Origin: Pseudofabraea citricarpa
Lineage: Eukaryota; Ascomycota; Leotiomycetes; Helotiales; Dermateaceae
Direction: 5' to 3'
Assembly: GCA_029641185.1 (NCBI GenBank)
Contig: JAPWGK010000005.1
Span: 2,381,666-2,445,665 of the forward strand
Length of the DNA: 64,000 bases
Made by a program: the position numbers and the translations under genes. Of the stretch, positions 46,311 to 57,201 are shown piece after piece (the stretch's first letter is position 1; every line of letters begins with the position of its first letter). The notes under the pieces were generated by a model, which worked only from the letters and a program-made list of their open reading frames with translations, was not told the DNA's origin and did no database searches.

Positions 46311-47195
46311 TTAAGATGACATTATGACTTTCTCAAACGCCTCTCCTAGTCCCTTTTCAATCAACCATCCTTCCAATGCTCCCATGTCTCCTCTATTGAT
46401 CCGTTTTCCCTTTTTGTCTCCCAGCATATCTGTAATCTCAATCATACCCTCAAATGCTCTCTTTACGCCAGTATCGTCTCCATCCTCCCTGAATCTCTCA
46501 CTGACCTTTTTCTGATGACTCGGAATATCTCCCCAAGAATGCATTTTGATATTGTTCATGTAAGCGTCGATGTTCTTGGAAGTTCCTTCCAGACAGAGAA
46601 CGCCCGGTTTTCCAGCAAGGACGAATCCTGTGAGATGGTAATCTGCAGCGTAATTGACTAGATCTTTCCTCTTTTCTCGAGTCGAAAGGGAAGGAAAATA
46701 GAACCACACTCGAACCAATGAAACACTGTCTTCACCCTTAGAAACATCCTGGGTGCTGATAGAAACCTTGGCAAATTCTGGCGCTGTGTCTTGAAAATAT
46801 TCAAAAGCAGCCAGGATGTCATCTTCCGGCATTGAACTAGACAACTCAACCAATTCGGCTCTGGACATCCAAGAGGGCTGCCGTATGGAGTATCGCAAAG
46901 CTGGTGGCTCTACTGGCTCTGGTTCCATAGTTTGCAAAGGGACACAGACCATGACTTGGAGCTTGTGCTCATCGCCAATTGGAAGAAATATAGTAAAAGA
47001 CAGATCCACTGGCACAGGGAATGTTTTTTGATCTGACTCTTCTAACGACTGTTTCAACTGATCGATGCATTGACTTGTGAACGGTGAAATCTCAACCTCC
47101 CCAGGCGAAGAAAACATAGCCAGTATGAGATCTATCATTGACAGCTGCACTTCTAATATATCGCGTGGGATAGGAAAGGTGGATTCTTTCGCCAT
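46311..47195 (-). CDS. RWDD2-like protein (RWD domain plus DUF1115)
   Basis: Single-exon gene, 294 aa. Residues about 10-140 form an RWD domain (ILEVQLSMIDLILAMF at the start, then FTIFLPIG and LQVMVCVPL strands). Residues about 160-290 match DUF1115: VWFYFPSLSTREKRKDLV, LTGFVLAGKPGVLCLEG and HSWGDIPSHQKKV. The same two-domain order occurs in animal RWDD2A/B and fungal relatives. RWD domains mediate protein contacts, including ubiquitin-conjugation and Gcn2-type partners; a biochemical role for RWDD2 is not established. It lies next to the dead transposon but shows no damage. Confidence 0.85.
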   Translation of the reverse strand: MAKESTFPIPRDILEVQLSMIDLILAMFSSPGEVEISPFTSQCIDQLKQSLEESDQKTFPVPVDLSFTIFLPIGDEHKLQVMVCVPLQTMEPEPVEPPALRYSIRQPSWMSRAELVELSSSMPEDDILAAFEYFQDTAPEFAKVSISTQDVSKGEDSVSLVRVWFYFPSLSTREKRKDLVNYAADYHLTGFVLAGKPGVLCLEGTSKNIDAYMNNIKMHSWGDIPSHQKKVSERFREDGDDTGVKRAFEGMIEITDMLGDKKGKRINRGDMGALEGWLIEKGLGEAFEKVIMSS

Positions 47196-48010
47196 GTCGA
47201 TGACAATGTTGCCTGTCCTGGCATTATTTAATGCACTTTAGCACTTCCCCAGGTTGAAGTATGAACTCCGTTGTCGTTCTCTAGCCTGGCGCTTCGAAAT
47301 ACCGGCAGTCGCAGTTGCTGCTAAACGTCACTTGTTGATCAACCTGTCAACTTTTTTTTTACGCACGGTTATGGCCGAATCCGATAACGGCCGCCATTTT
47401 GGAGTCTCGTGACGTGCTTGAATATATATATCGAGCAAGTTGAATATGTTTGGAATTATTATTACTTGAATCCTTGGAATGAAAATAACTGAGATCTTTC
47501 ATTGTCCAAGAATAGCATTTCCCCATGACAGGTACTTCTGGATGCCTACAAACAACGAATTATTGTGGCCGAGTCTAAGAGACTTGAAAGTAGACTTTTC
47601 AAAGACAGATCCTATAACAAGTTATATCTAATCTATGGAATCATTGAACTTTGTTGAGCCAATTGAGGTTTTTGGATGGTCGAAATCACAGCATTTGCCT
47701 CAACACGTGACCTAACAGTTTATACCACAACGGGCACTTAGAGAAGAGATGCACTCGCATGGAGACTCTTTTACACCATACTATTTCCTTTCTATGAAGC
47801 ACAAGAAGTTATATTCACCCGATTGATCATCGTCGAAACCCCTCTTGATCATACAATGAGAATACCAAGGCGGGCTGGGCGCTTATTTTCTTCCACCACT
47901 TAGATGTAAGAATTGAAACACCAGGGAATCATTTATCCTATAAAAAGGTGATTGAAATGAATACCTTTCAGGTTTTCTCTGCAAACTCTACATCACTTCA
48001 ATCGCTCAAA
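47196..48010. other. Divergent spacer
   Basis: About 815 bp between the RWDD2-like and PEBP genes. No gene seen; AT-rich patches near 47420-47470. It should contain both promoters. Confidence 0.4.
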
Positions 48011-48697
48011 ATGCCCTTAACTAGCCACATTCAAAAAGCTACCACGTCTCTATCCGAGGTGGGGTTGGCACCTGGCTCAGTAGCTCTTATCCCAGCCGAC
48101 TTGAAATTGACTACAATTCTATCAGTAACTTTCGGAGAAAAACCAGTTTCTTTGGGAAATCTCCTTAGATCAAGCGACTGCAAAATTGCACCTACGATTT
48201 CTTTCCCAGCTGAGGTGCGTTACCGATTTGCACAGTCTTTTTTGATAACTATTAAATTCTTCTTTGAAAATAGAACGAAGAGAAATCTCAGGGTTATACC
48301 TTACTCCTGGTTGACCCCGATGCTCCAACTCCAGACGATCCTAAATTTGCTTACTGGAGACATTGGGTGGTTTCTGGACTACAACCATCTAGTTCGCAAG
48401 CTACGTCTTTTAACCCTGCTTTGACTGAATACCTTGGTCCTGGTCCTAAGGACGAGTAAGTTATTACTTGTAATCTACTTTGCCAGAGCGCTAATTCTAG
48501 ACAGTTCACGTCCTCATCGCTATTTGTACTTGCTTTACCGAGAGCCAGCTGGGCTTTCGCTTTCCAAAGCGGATGTTGGAGGTGAAGAGTTTACCGATCG
48601 CCGATCTTTTCAGGCACACGAGTTCGTGCAGAAGCATGGTCTCGAGCTCGTTGGACTTAACTGGATGCTTGGTGCAGGCGATGGCTGGAAGCCGTGA
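48011..48697 (+). CDS. Phosphatidylethanolamine-binding protein (PEBP/TFS1 family)
   Basis: Exons 48011-48214, 48274-48455 and 48505-48697 give 192 aa. Joined protein has TLLLVDPDAPTPDDPKFAYWRHWVV, the PEBP ligand-site signature (shown here in part: DPDAPTPDDP), then YLGPGPKDDSRPHRYLYLLY, another conserved block, and ends LNWMLGAGDGWKP. PEBPs bind anionic groups; yeast Tfs1 inhibits carboxypeptidase Y and Ras-GAP Ira2. The third exon's acceptor is CTAGACAG; the nearer TAG would break frame. The upstream ATG at 47957 is in frame (adds MNTFQVFSANSTSLQSLK), and could make an N-terminal extension. Confidence 0.9.
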
Positions 48698-49091
48698 GTT
48701 TTCTTAGGCTGGTATTCGATGCAAACCCATCAAACTTATATCATTGAACATATCATGGGAAGGGTTACTGTTTTATTATCTTATATCTTCTCTCATGCCC
48801 TCCATTTATATTTTCGAACTGAATCGTGTTATTTAAGCGCTGGATTTAGCAAGCCGCGCATAATCCCATGTGCGATCCATGCAGAATAACATCTTTGTTT
48901 TTGTTTAAGCCCTGGAATTTCCCGATGCATTCCAGCCACAAGTGTTGTACTAGAGCCTTAGCTTTGATTATTCATGGTCTTGGCGCTTGGCTGCACAAAT
49001 CCAACCTCATTAACCATCAACAGCCGCTGCGACATGAACAAATCTTAAGATTTTGAATGTTTTTACTGTTGGAAATCCCTTTCTGGCCATA
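48698..49091. other. Spacer
   Basis: About 390 bp between PEBP and LtrA-like genes, both on the plus strand. Nothing beyond promoter-length sequence is seen. Confidence 0.4.
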
Positions 49092-50706
49092 ATGGTAGCA
49101 AAAAAGAACCAAAGTCCACAAATTTCCGCAGAGGCTGCAGAAAGTTCAACCACGCATATTAGGGATGTTTCAAAGGATAAATCAGTTCCGCGAGCACTCT
49201 TCAGACAACCACGCGCACTACAGTGGTGGGAGAATGGCGTCGTCAAGAAACTAAAAGAGGAAGAAGTAGAGCGACAAGCTGGTAAGACTTTGTTCTCGTT
49301 TGAGTGTCTAAATATCCTCATTCCCCCAATCTCCGGTGTTGCAACTCCACATTTTCACATTAGCTTCAGGGCTTCCAGACTTGCAAATCTCATATACTCG
49401 CTCATGATTATGTTTATAGGAAGATTTGAATTATTCCTCGACCTACTTTACGTAGCTATTTTGGCCAACTTTGCAGAAAATTTAGCCGAGCATCCCACAG
49501 GAAATGGTGTGGTGAAATACATTGTAAGCATAGGATTTACAGGGAACACATGAACTTTGTCTGACTCGAAATTTGTCTAGCTCATTCTTGCACCATCATG
49601 GCATGTATGGTCTGATCTCCGCGAGCTGATGAACTCCTTTTATACCGATGATCTAGCCCAGAGAGTGCTGATCCTGTGGATAATGGCTATTCTGGTTCTT
49701 TACGGAAATAATGCCACTCTCGTCGAAGAAGACCTTGGCGCAATGCGTGCGACCGTCGGAGCTTACATGGCTGCACGTTTATCGTCCAACACCACTCACC
49801 TGGTCTATTCATTTTCTTCCTATCACCACCGAGCTCAGCAGAGGCTTTGGTTCATTATGTCTGGGTCTGCGTTACTACTATACATACCACTTTACGTTAA
49901 AGACTTGACTCTCAGAAGCAAGGTTGCTGTCGCTGCAGTAGCTATTTGCGTTGAAGAATGTGTGTGGATATTCTGCTACTCACCTATTGCCAAGAGACTG
50001 TTAAAGGCACGATTCACGACAGCCGTGGATGTCGCTCACGAGATTGATCGATTTGCGGCCTTCTACATAATTGTTTTGGGAGAGTTTCTGTATCAGATCA
50101 TTGTTGGATCACCAGTTGCGATTGGGTTCTCTAGTAAACTATTGAGAGCAGTTTGGACATTGGTTATTGCTTTCTGTCTGAATTGGTTGTACCTTCATGC
50201 AGATGGTGCAATGGAAGGCGTTCATCCACTCAAGCATCACATTATCGCTTCTTTCTCTTGGGTAACCTTACATTTGCCCTTGGTAGCTAGCTTGTTGGTT
50301 GCAGGCCATGTTGCAGCTGTGAGTTCGAAGACAGACGAGCTGCATGGCGGAGAAGTATGGCTACTTTGTGGGGGATTGAGTGCGGGATTATTATGTCTTT
50401 ATGCAATTGCGCTCCTTCACAGAAGCGATGATGAACAAGGGAAACTGCTACTACCAAAGGTTTGTAAGACCCTGCTTATACTCCTAAGTGTGCTGACCAA
50501 ATGAACAGTCACTTCGGCTCATATTTCGACCAATCAATGCCATCATTATCATATGTCTCCCACTTTCACACGAAATATCTAATACTGCGATGCTATCAAT
50601 AATTATGGCACTCATTATGCTATGCGTAGTATGGGAGAATATCACGAGTTTGGTAAGGGGTGCATCATTCTGGGAAAGATGGGAGAATACAAATTATCCT
50701 AAGTAA
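49092..50706 (+). CDS. LtrA-like (low-temperature-requirement A) membrane protein
   Basis: Exons 49092-49281, 49420-49523, 49581-50459 and 50509-50706 give 456 aa. Splicing produces ERQAGRFELFLDLLYVAILA, the family signature, in which RFELF(F/L)DL lies before the first helix. Several further hydrophobic helices follow (GEFLYQIIVGS, WLYLHADGAMEGVHPLKHH). LtrA was named from a Listeria cold-growth mutant; fungal members are widespread and not characterised. The first intron is long (138 nt). The gene converges with the Zn2Cys6 regulator (217 bp between stops). Confidence 0.82.
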
Positions 50707-50922
50707 GAAAAGATTAAGTACTAGCGGAGGAATTATTAAGTATAGGATATAGCTGGGTAGTAATAGCGTAAAACGACTTTGAAGAAGCCCATAGTTAATT
50801 GAAATGGAAGTCTCATTCGAATCATGCATTCGCTAGGAATTCGACTATTAAAAGTATGCCTTGTATCTACAGATCCAAGATTTGTGTTTATTCCTGCAAG
50901 TAAAAAGAGAGAAAAAGGTTGC

Positions 50923-52377
50923 TTATGATTCGGCAGCCAGCAAACTTTCTCCCATTCTGGCTAACTTTAGACTATCCCAAGTACCTTCACATCTTGGCAC
51001 AGTACTCCACAATAACTGAAGAGCCTCCTTTCGTAAAGTGAAATCAAGGCAGTTAGTAACAACAATAAAGAGAGCAGGAACAATAACGCATTCGCAAACG
51101 AAGACTCTTCGGAAACCTTCATCCTCCACCACCACCCTGGAAAGATCTATGATCTCACGAGATTCATAGACAAATGGTTCCGTTGGCAAGAATAAACGCT
51201 GGGCCGCAATCTTTGTGGAGAGGCACAGAGCGCGGAGACTGGTGGCTGCGATGCGGTCTGGGTTAGATGCTATGCACGATGCAGCATACAAGGGTTCAAA
51301 AGCTGCCATCCACTGTTCCAGCTGAGATGCCACAATCTTGGATGTCTCTCTTCCCTGCATATTGCTATCAAACTTGTTTATCTGTGACTCAAATTCAGAT
51401 GCAAGACCTGATAAAGCCCAGTATTGAAAGTTCTCAAGATAATTCCTTGCCACCCGGAGGTTATGAAATTGGTAGGGTATATTGCGGAGATCCTCAATGT
51501 AAACCACGTCAAGTACCTTAGGTCTTATGCCAGCCGTTGAAACTCTTGGTACAGATATAACAGCATTTTCAACACGCACAAATGCTGCAACAAGGTCATC
51601 CTCTAAAGCTGGTGTCGGAGAGACTGTATTTAGATGTCGATAAGTTTGACGAGCCCTTGAGAGTTCTTTCCGCATTATTGGCAAAGAGCTTTCTATTGTC
51701 TTTATGGCCGAATCCATTTGTCCGAATGCACTCTCAAAGCAAAATATAAGCAATGAAGCGATCAAAGCCAGTCGTGCCGTATCAGGTCTCGGCATTTCTG
51801 ATATCATCTTTTGTACTCCTTTGAGAGCTTGCCCATAATTTCGGATAGCGTATTTCCGATGCGACTCTGCCTCAGTAATAAAGTGGGACCCCTCTAGCAT
51901 TGAGGCCTTGTTGAGAGCTGCTAGTGCTGTAGTAAGTCGATATACAGATTGATCGCTTTGGCATGCCTGCAACACTACACGGCTCCAAATGCTCGCATCG
52001 AAAGGACCTGCAAGCTCAGGTGCAGTGCTTTTTTGAAAGTGTGAAAAGTAGAAAAAATCTTGTTGGTCGTTAAACATACTGGTAGATGGCACAGTGAGGG
52101 CAAGGCTATTGACTTTGGGCAAGATTGCCAGCGGACCTTTTCGTTCTGGGGCCCGCGCTTGGAATCCAGAATCATACCCATCACAAACTGTGCCAAACTT
52201 AATGCATCGCTTGCAAAAGGGCTTTGCCTCGTCACATTTGACTCGACGAATCCTGTTGGAGTACTAAGTCATCGGTCCAGACACTTCACCTTGAAATGTG
52301 TCTTACTTGCATGTTTTGCACCCTGACCGAGATTTCGGTTTCCAGGTACGTCTTCTCGTCTCTTCCGAGAGTGGCAT
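50923..52377 (-). CDS. Zn2Cys6 fungal transcription factor
   Basis: Exons 52377-52307 and 52252-50923 give 466 aa. The intron splits the DNA-binding domain; splicing gives SGCKTCKIRRVKCDEAKP and FCKRCIKFGTVCDGY, with C20, C23, C30, C37, C40 and C47 spaced CX2CX6CX6CX2CX6C. The remainder is the helical fungal regulator region (about 90-460), without an obvious activation domain. Such short factors frequently control neighbouring genes; here the nearest are an LtrA-like protein and a short-chain dehydrogenase, the latter starting 485 bp away in divergent orientation. Direct regulation is inference only. Confidence 0.9.
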
Positions 52378-52861
52378 CCTTTTTCACGTCTCTTCAGTAA
52401 TGGGATGATAAGGCCGCCTGAGCAAAGTTGAGATGAGTCTCTGTACGATGTGGAGGTGGTATTGTCGATGAAGCCACGGACAAGGTGTTGTTTCTAATTA
52501 GCGTTCTGTGGGCCATGCAGTCATCATCGCTTGTCGCACAATTGGCCAATCAAAGTCACCAATCACCCCGGCCAGCTTTTCCATCCTGGTATTAGCTCAT
52601 TGCAACACTGATGCGGAGAATTCTATGCATTTCAAAAGGCTGAAATACATCGCCTAATTATCCAAACAACCAACCAGATATACCTCGTCGTACGTAGGTA
52701 ACAGTTGCAAATGCGGACAGGGCGCTCGGCTATCGTATAGCTACCTATACGGAGGCGATTATTGCGGATATTATATCGCGGGTCTTATCTTTCACTCTAT
52801 AAGAGTAGGCCATCACTTGTCTCTGAAAGTGAAGGAACCAAAGACCAAAAACATATTCATC
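52378..52861. promoter_or_regulatory. Divergent promoter, Zn2Cys6 factor and SDR
   Basis: 484 bp separate the starts. A CTATAAGAG element at about 52796 sits 66 bp before the SDR start, a plausible TATA-like box. Palindromic CGG pairs, typical of Zn2Cys6 binding, are not obvious. Confidence 0.4.
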
Positions 52862-53869
52862 ATGGCATTATTATTTCCCTCGCCTACATCGACTTGGCGT
52901 AATGACACTTATCCAGAGATATCTCCATCACGACCAGAACTGAATGTTAATGGGAAGACTGTGATCATTGTTGGTGCAGTAAGAAGCCTAGACAATTGGA
53001 GCTTGAGATACTGATCATTTTAGGGCAGTGGAATTGGCCGTGAAACAGCTGTTGCATTTTCTTTGGCCGGAGCGAAGAAACTAGTTCTTATTGGCCGAAA
53101 CGTTGCAACCTTGGAAGAAACGAAAATTTGCCTACCTGCCAGCGATACAGAGTGCTTGATCCACCCTGCAAGTATGACAGATGCAAAAGAAATGAAACGT
53201 ATCGCAGAGGTAACAGGGACATGGGACATACTCATTATTGCCGCAGGCTTTCTTTCTACTCCAGCATCCATAAAAGAATCTGATTTGGATGACTGGTGGG
53301 AAGCATTCGAGGTCAGTTGTCATAATCATTGGTCTTCTGAACTAATAGTATTTCTGTCAGACGAACGTTAAAGGCACAATGATTGTGTCAAAAGTCTTTT
53401 CGCCGACATCGAATCCATCACATGCTGCTCTCATTGGGATGACCAGTGGCACAAATACTCTTCCATCTGCCATGTTACCTGGCTTGTCAGCATACCAAAG
53501 CTCGAAACTGGCACAGGTCAAGGTCTTAGAGTTTGTTGCAGCGGAAAATCCTAACATGTTTGTCGCAAGCTTGCATCCAGGAATAGTGAGAACTTTGATT
53601 TTCGACAAGAGCGGTGCTACAGAGGAAGGGTTACCTATGGACAAAAGTATGTAACCTTCAATTGTATTAGTAGTACTAGTTTGACAGATAATCTAGTGCA
53701 ACTTCCAGCACATTTTACCGTGTGGCTCACCAGTCCCGAGGCAGCATTTCTGAAGGGTAGATTGGTCTGGGCGAACTGGGATGCTAAGGAATTGATCGCA
53801 CAAGCTGAAGAAATACAGTCGAGTCAGAAATTGATGACTGGATGCATTGGTTGGCCATTCCAACAATAA
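52862..53869 (+). CDS. Short-chain dehydrogenase/reductase
   Basis: Exons 52862-52978, 53024-53311, 53361-53646 and 53688-53869 give 290 aa. The first junction completes the nucleotide-binding motif VGAGSGIGRE (G38-G44). Classical catalytic residues are present: S164 (GMTSGT), Y180 and K184 (AYQSSK). A late AENPNMFVASLHPGIV and LVWANWDAKEL are common in fungal SDRs of secondary metabolism and detoxification. NAD or NADP use and substrate cannot be told. It is intact and starts next to a divergent Zn2Cys6 factor. Confidence 0.86.
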
Positions 53870-54185
53870 CTTTTGGTTAGAGATTATTTGCGAAATATAG
53901 ATTACTGAAATGTACTTGCACTTACTGGTCTACTAATAAACAATTAAGACAATGCGTAGTGATTTTGCAATTAACCACTCAATAAACCTTGGACAGTAAC
54001 CTCAGATTTTAAAGTTACAATGTGATAAGCTTACCTTGTAGAGGAGATAAACACACGTTTGGAATCTTGATATTATATGCTGTACTCTTATAAATAGCAC
54101 ATTGAAAATAAAATAGAGTCGCTAATTCTGCCGTGTTAAAATATGCATGACTCTGGGAACCGTCGCATAAGGCTAGCAGCATGCG
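53870..54185. other. Spacer
   Basis: AT-rich, no gene seen, between the SDR and a pseudogene. Confidence 0.4.
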
Positions 54186-55312
54186 TGTTCAATTATCCCA
54201 AGAGCAGTAATGCCCACCGTGGAAAGGCCTCAAAGTAGATAATACCACTTTTTGTTCTTCAGAAGGATCACTGCAATGCCTGTATCTAGATGGTAGTGGC
54301 ACACCGTTAGTTGGATCGCTTTCGGTGGACTGGAGCGTATATACCGACTTCTCTCGTCTACGAATACTCAAACTTGGTAATAACGTTAGCTATGAAGCAC
54401 TTGATTTCTTGACTGGAAGCTGTGACTTTCCAAGTCTAATCACACTGGTAGCAGAACAGCCAATATTATAACATGGCAGAGTTGTTTTAAAGTTATTTGC
54501 CATTTTTTCGGATATCCAAAATAGTTAACTAGTTTCACGAGATGATACTACGGACGATTCTTAAACATAGCATGCTTAAGCTTCATTTAGACTCATCATC
54601 ACCTCAAAGTCTTGCTTCGGAAGATAATGCTGGAGTTGTTGAGTATTGCCCCTTTCTCGAGGATCTGGGTCTTAGTATTCGTCGTTCTACAAAGAAGTGA
54701 CTGCCTGCAAAACGCTCGGCTAACTGTCGAAATTGCAAGGCCTTACTCTCATGTTTGATTCGTCCCCGCTAGTACCGATAAATTCAATAAATTAAGACGG
54801 CATTATTACTTTAGGGACCCTAATCGACCCTTCCTTTGATGAACTTGATCGTCAGTACCTGGTGACTTTACGTCCTTATCGCAATGGCTATATCCGAGAC
54901 GCCTTTCTCAATAGAGCAGGGATACAACGCTTGCGCGCTCTATTTTTCAATTAACATCTGCAAGCAAGACTCCAGGCCAGTCTCTTAATCTAGAAAAGCT
55001 GGAGCTACGAGCTAGTGGTGGTGGATATTTTCTTGGCAGGCTACTATCGCTGTGTATTCACTAGCCTGTCCTTGTCTAGAGCTGGCTTATCGAACGCAAT
55101 CTAACATACATGTACAATGAAGAGCTACTTGTTGGGAAGCTAAATGAAGAGATGCGCAAGAATATGGATATAAGTCTAGTAAAGCGTCCAGAGGGTCTGT
55201 TAGAAGAAATTCTTAGTAGCATATGGTTATTGAAACTTGAAGTGAGGCAGGGCAAGTCAATCCTGAGAAACTGGAAAGATAACTGGGGTAGCTGGCCTCT
55301 TGAGATATCTTA
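54186..55312 (+). pseudogene. Broken LRR/F-box-like gene
   Basis: Several short plus-strand stretches read like leucine-rich-repeat protein but in changing frames with stops between. About 54245-54470: SLQCLYLDGSG, then FSRLRILKLGNN and CDFPSLITLVAEQ. About 54548-54700: LRTILKHSMLKLHL and CPFLEDLGLSIRR. About 54796-54955: FDELDRQYLVTLRPYRNG and IRDAFLNRAG. About 55110-55312: an open frame KLNEEMRKNMDISLVKRP ending SWPLEIS. No start, no single frame. LRR-like hits and lack of an F-box leave the family open. It is a relic of a fungal LRR/F-box-type gene, common near chromosome ends. Confidence 0.55.
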
Positions 55313-55874
55313 AAGGTTTATATTACCTTCTGCATAAATCTTTGGGAATGAAAATGAAAAGTAAGTAATTAAACACAGATGTGTAAGTTGAAAAATAACA
55401 AAATACCAATAATAATAAACACGGGAAAACAAATAAATGTGTAAGGGTCGGGAAGTCACCTATCAGAGGTCTTAACATATCAGCCTCGCATAATACTTTA
55501 GGCATACAGCACCGAAGCGCAACGAAAATTGGATGGCTGATATTCTTGCAATTCGCACGGCAGAATAACAAGTACTCGCACGGGCCATTTTAAACCGTTG
55601 TTTATTTACCTTTGCCTTTGCTCGGCATTATGATTTGCCGGTCACAGCACGAAGGACGACTAGAGGCGCTTGACTAGAAAAATAGTCGCTATGACAACCG
55701 CTGTTGGAACTAATTAGGTAGACATTGAGTATTGCTTACATCGCCTTTACAATTACTAAATTGCTTATGTAATTTGCTAAGGGTTCTTTGTGAGACGTGT
55801 TATTATTGAATACGAGACACCACTCACTACATATTAAATCTGCTGGTCATTTTATTCATTTTCCAGACATTACT
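55313..55874. other. Spacer upstream of the sirtuin
   Basis: AT-rich. No gene supported; the sirtuin promoter should lie at its right end. Confidence 0.4.
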
Positions 55875-57201
55875 ATGGCCTCATCAGCTCCCAAAATTGC
55901 TTTGCCAGAGAAATATGAGTCACCCGATATGGTCAATCAAAAGGCCCAAACGCTCGTTGATCAGATAAAGAAAAGCAAACACTTTATCGCTTTCACTGGA
56001 GCAGGAATCTCTACCTCGGCTGGTAAGTTCTTATATTGAAGTAGATTATATTTCTGTGAGCCATTTCACTTTCTGAGCATTTTTGAAGGCATTCCCGATT
56101 TCCGTGGCCCGGAAGGCGCCTGGACGCTCAAAGCCCAAGGTAGACAGCGCACAGGAAAAGCTGCTACCACACTTCAAGCTGTTCCGACAACTTCGCATAT
56201 GGCGCTTGTAGAGTTGCAAAATCGAGGCATATTAAAGTATCTGGTCAGCCAAAATTGCGACGGGCTGCACAGGAGGAGTGGAATATTGCCTGTGAGTTTG
56301 CCTTAAATTCACTCAACATTAATTGGTTCTCAATACCCCATCATCAGGACAGAATATCAGAACTCCATGGAAATAGCAACCGGGAGTCCTGCAAAGACTG
56401 CGAAAAGGAGTACATTCGAGGTACGTATTACGATTCGCTATTAAATTGCCAGCTTGCTTACACTGTATAGATTTCCGAGCCGTAGCAACGTACGAGAAGA
56501 CAGTCCGTGACCACCGCACAGGTCGCAAATGTACTAAGTGCGGTGGAGTCCTACTCGATAGTATTGTCAATTTTGGGGAAGGCCTACCTGCTCGGGCTCT
56601 TGATAAAGCCTTTGACCACGCCAGAAAAGCTGATCTCTGCCTTGTTCTCGGATCTTCTCTCACAGTCACGCCTGCCAATGAAGTCCCTGAAGTAGTTGGT
56701 CAGAGGCGTGGGACCAGCCTTGTCATTTGTAACCTTCAAGAGACGCCGATTGATAAACTTTCTAAACTCCGTATTTACTCCAAAACAGACGAGTTGATGG
56801 CACGAGTAATGGAGAAACTCAATATCCCAATCCCGCCGTTTATCCTTCACCGCCGACTAGTCGTGGAAATCAAGTCGAATGGAGAAGATAGAAATCAATT
56901 AATGCTCTATGGTGTGGATGTGGATAACACACCCGTTACATTCATTCAATCTGTCAAACTCGAGAACTGCAGAAGAGTAGCTCGATCTGAGCCATTTGTA
57001 ATCAACTTTAGAGGTAATTTGTTACTCGAATTGGAGTTGAAGATTACACTCGAGTTTATGGGGCATTATGGAGAGCCAAATCTGGAACTTACTCACTTCC
57101 ATCACAATGATGGCGATGCTAAAACAATGTACCACCTTAGTATTGACCCTTACGTTAAGGAATGGAACGTCAGGAAAGGAGGTAGTGACGGCCCAACTTG
57201 A
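55875..57201 (+). CDS. SIRT6/7-like NAD-dependent sirtuin
   Basis: Exons 55875-56022, 56089-56291, 56348-56420 and 56471-57201 encode 384 aa. Joined motifs: [21 protein letters not shown] (NAD site; first part [10 protein letters not shown]), SQNCDGLHRRSG, the catalytic histidine H124 in ISELHGN, and zinc cysteines C132, C135, C162, C165. GPEGAWT and HRRSG, with a short zinc module, resemble SIRT6/SIRT7 (class IV) rather than yeast Sir2/Hst. After the catalytic domain ends near residue 250, about 130 residues of beta-rich sequence with no match I know follow. Sirtuins remove acyl groups from lysines using NAD; SIRT6 acts on histone H3 and telomeric chromatin in animals. Here location near a telomere is intriguing, but function is inference. 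Confidence 0.88.
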
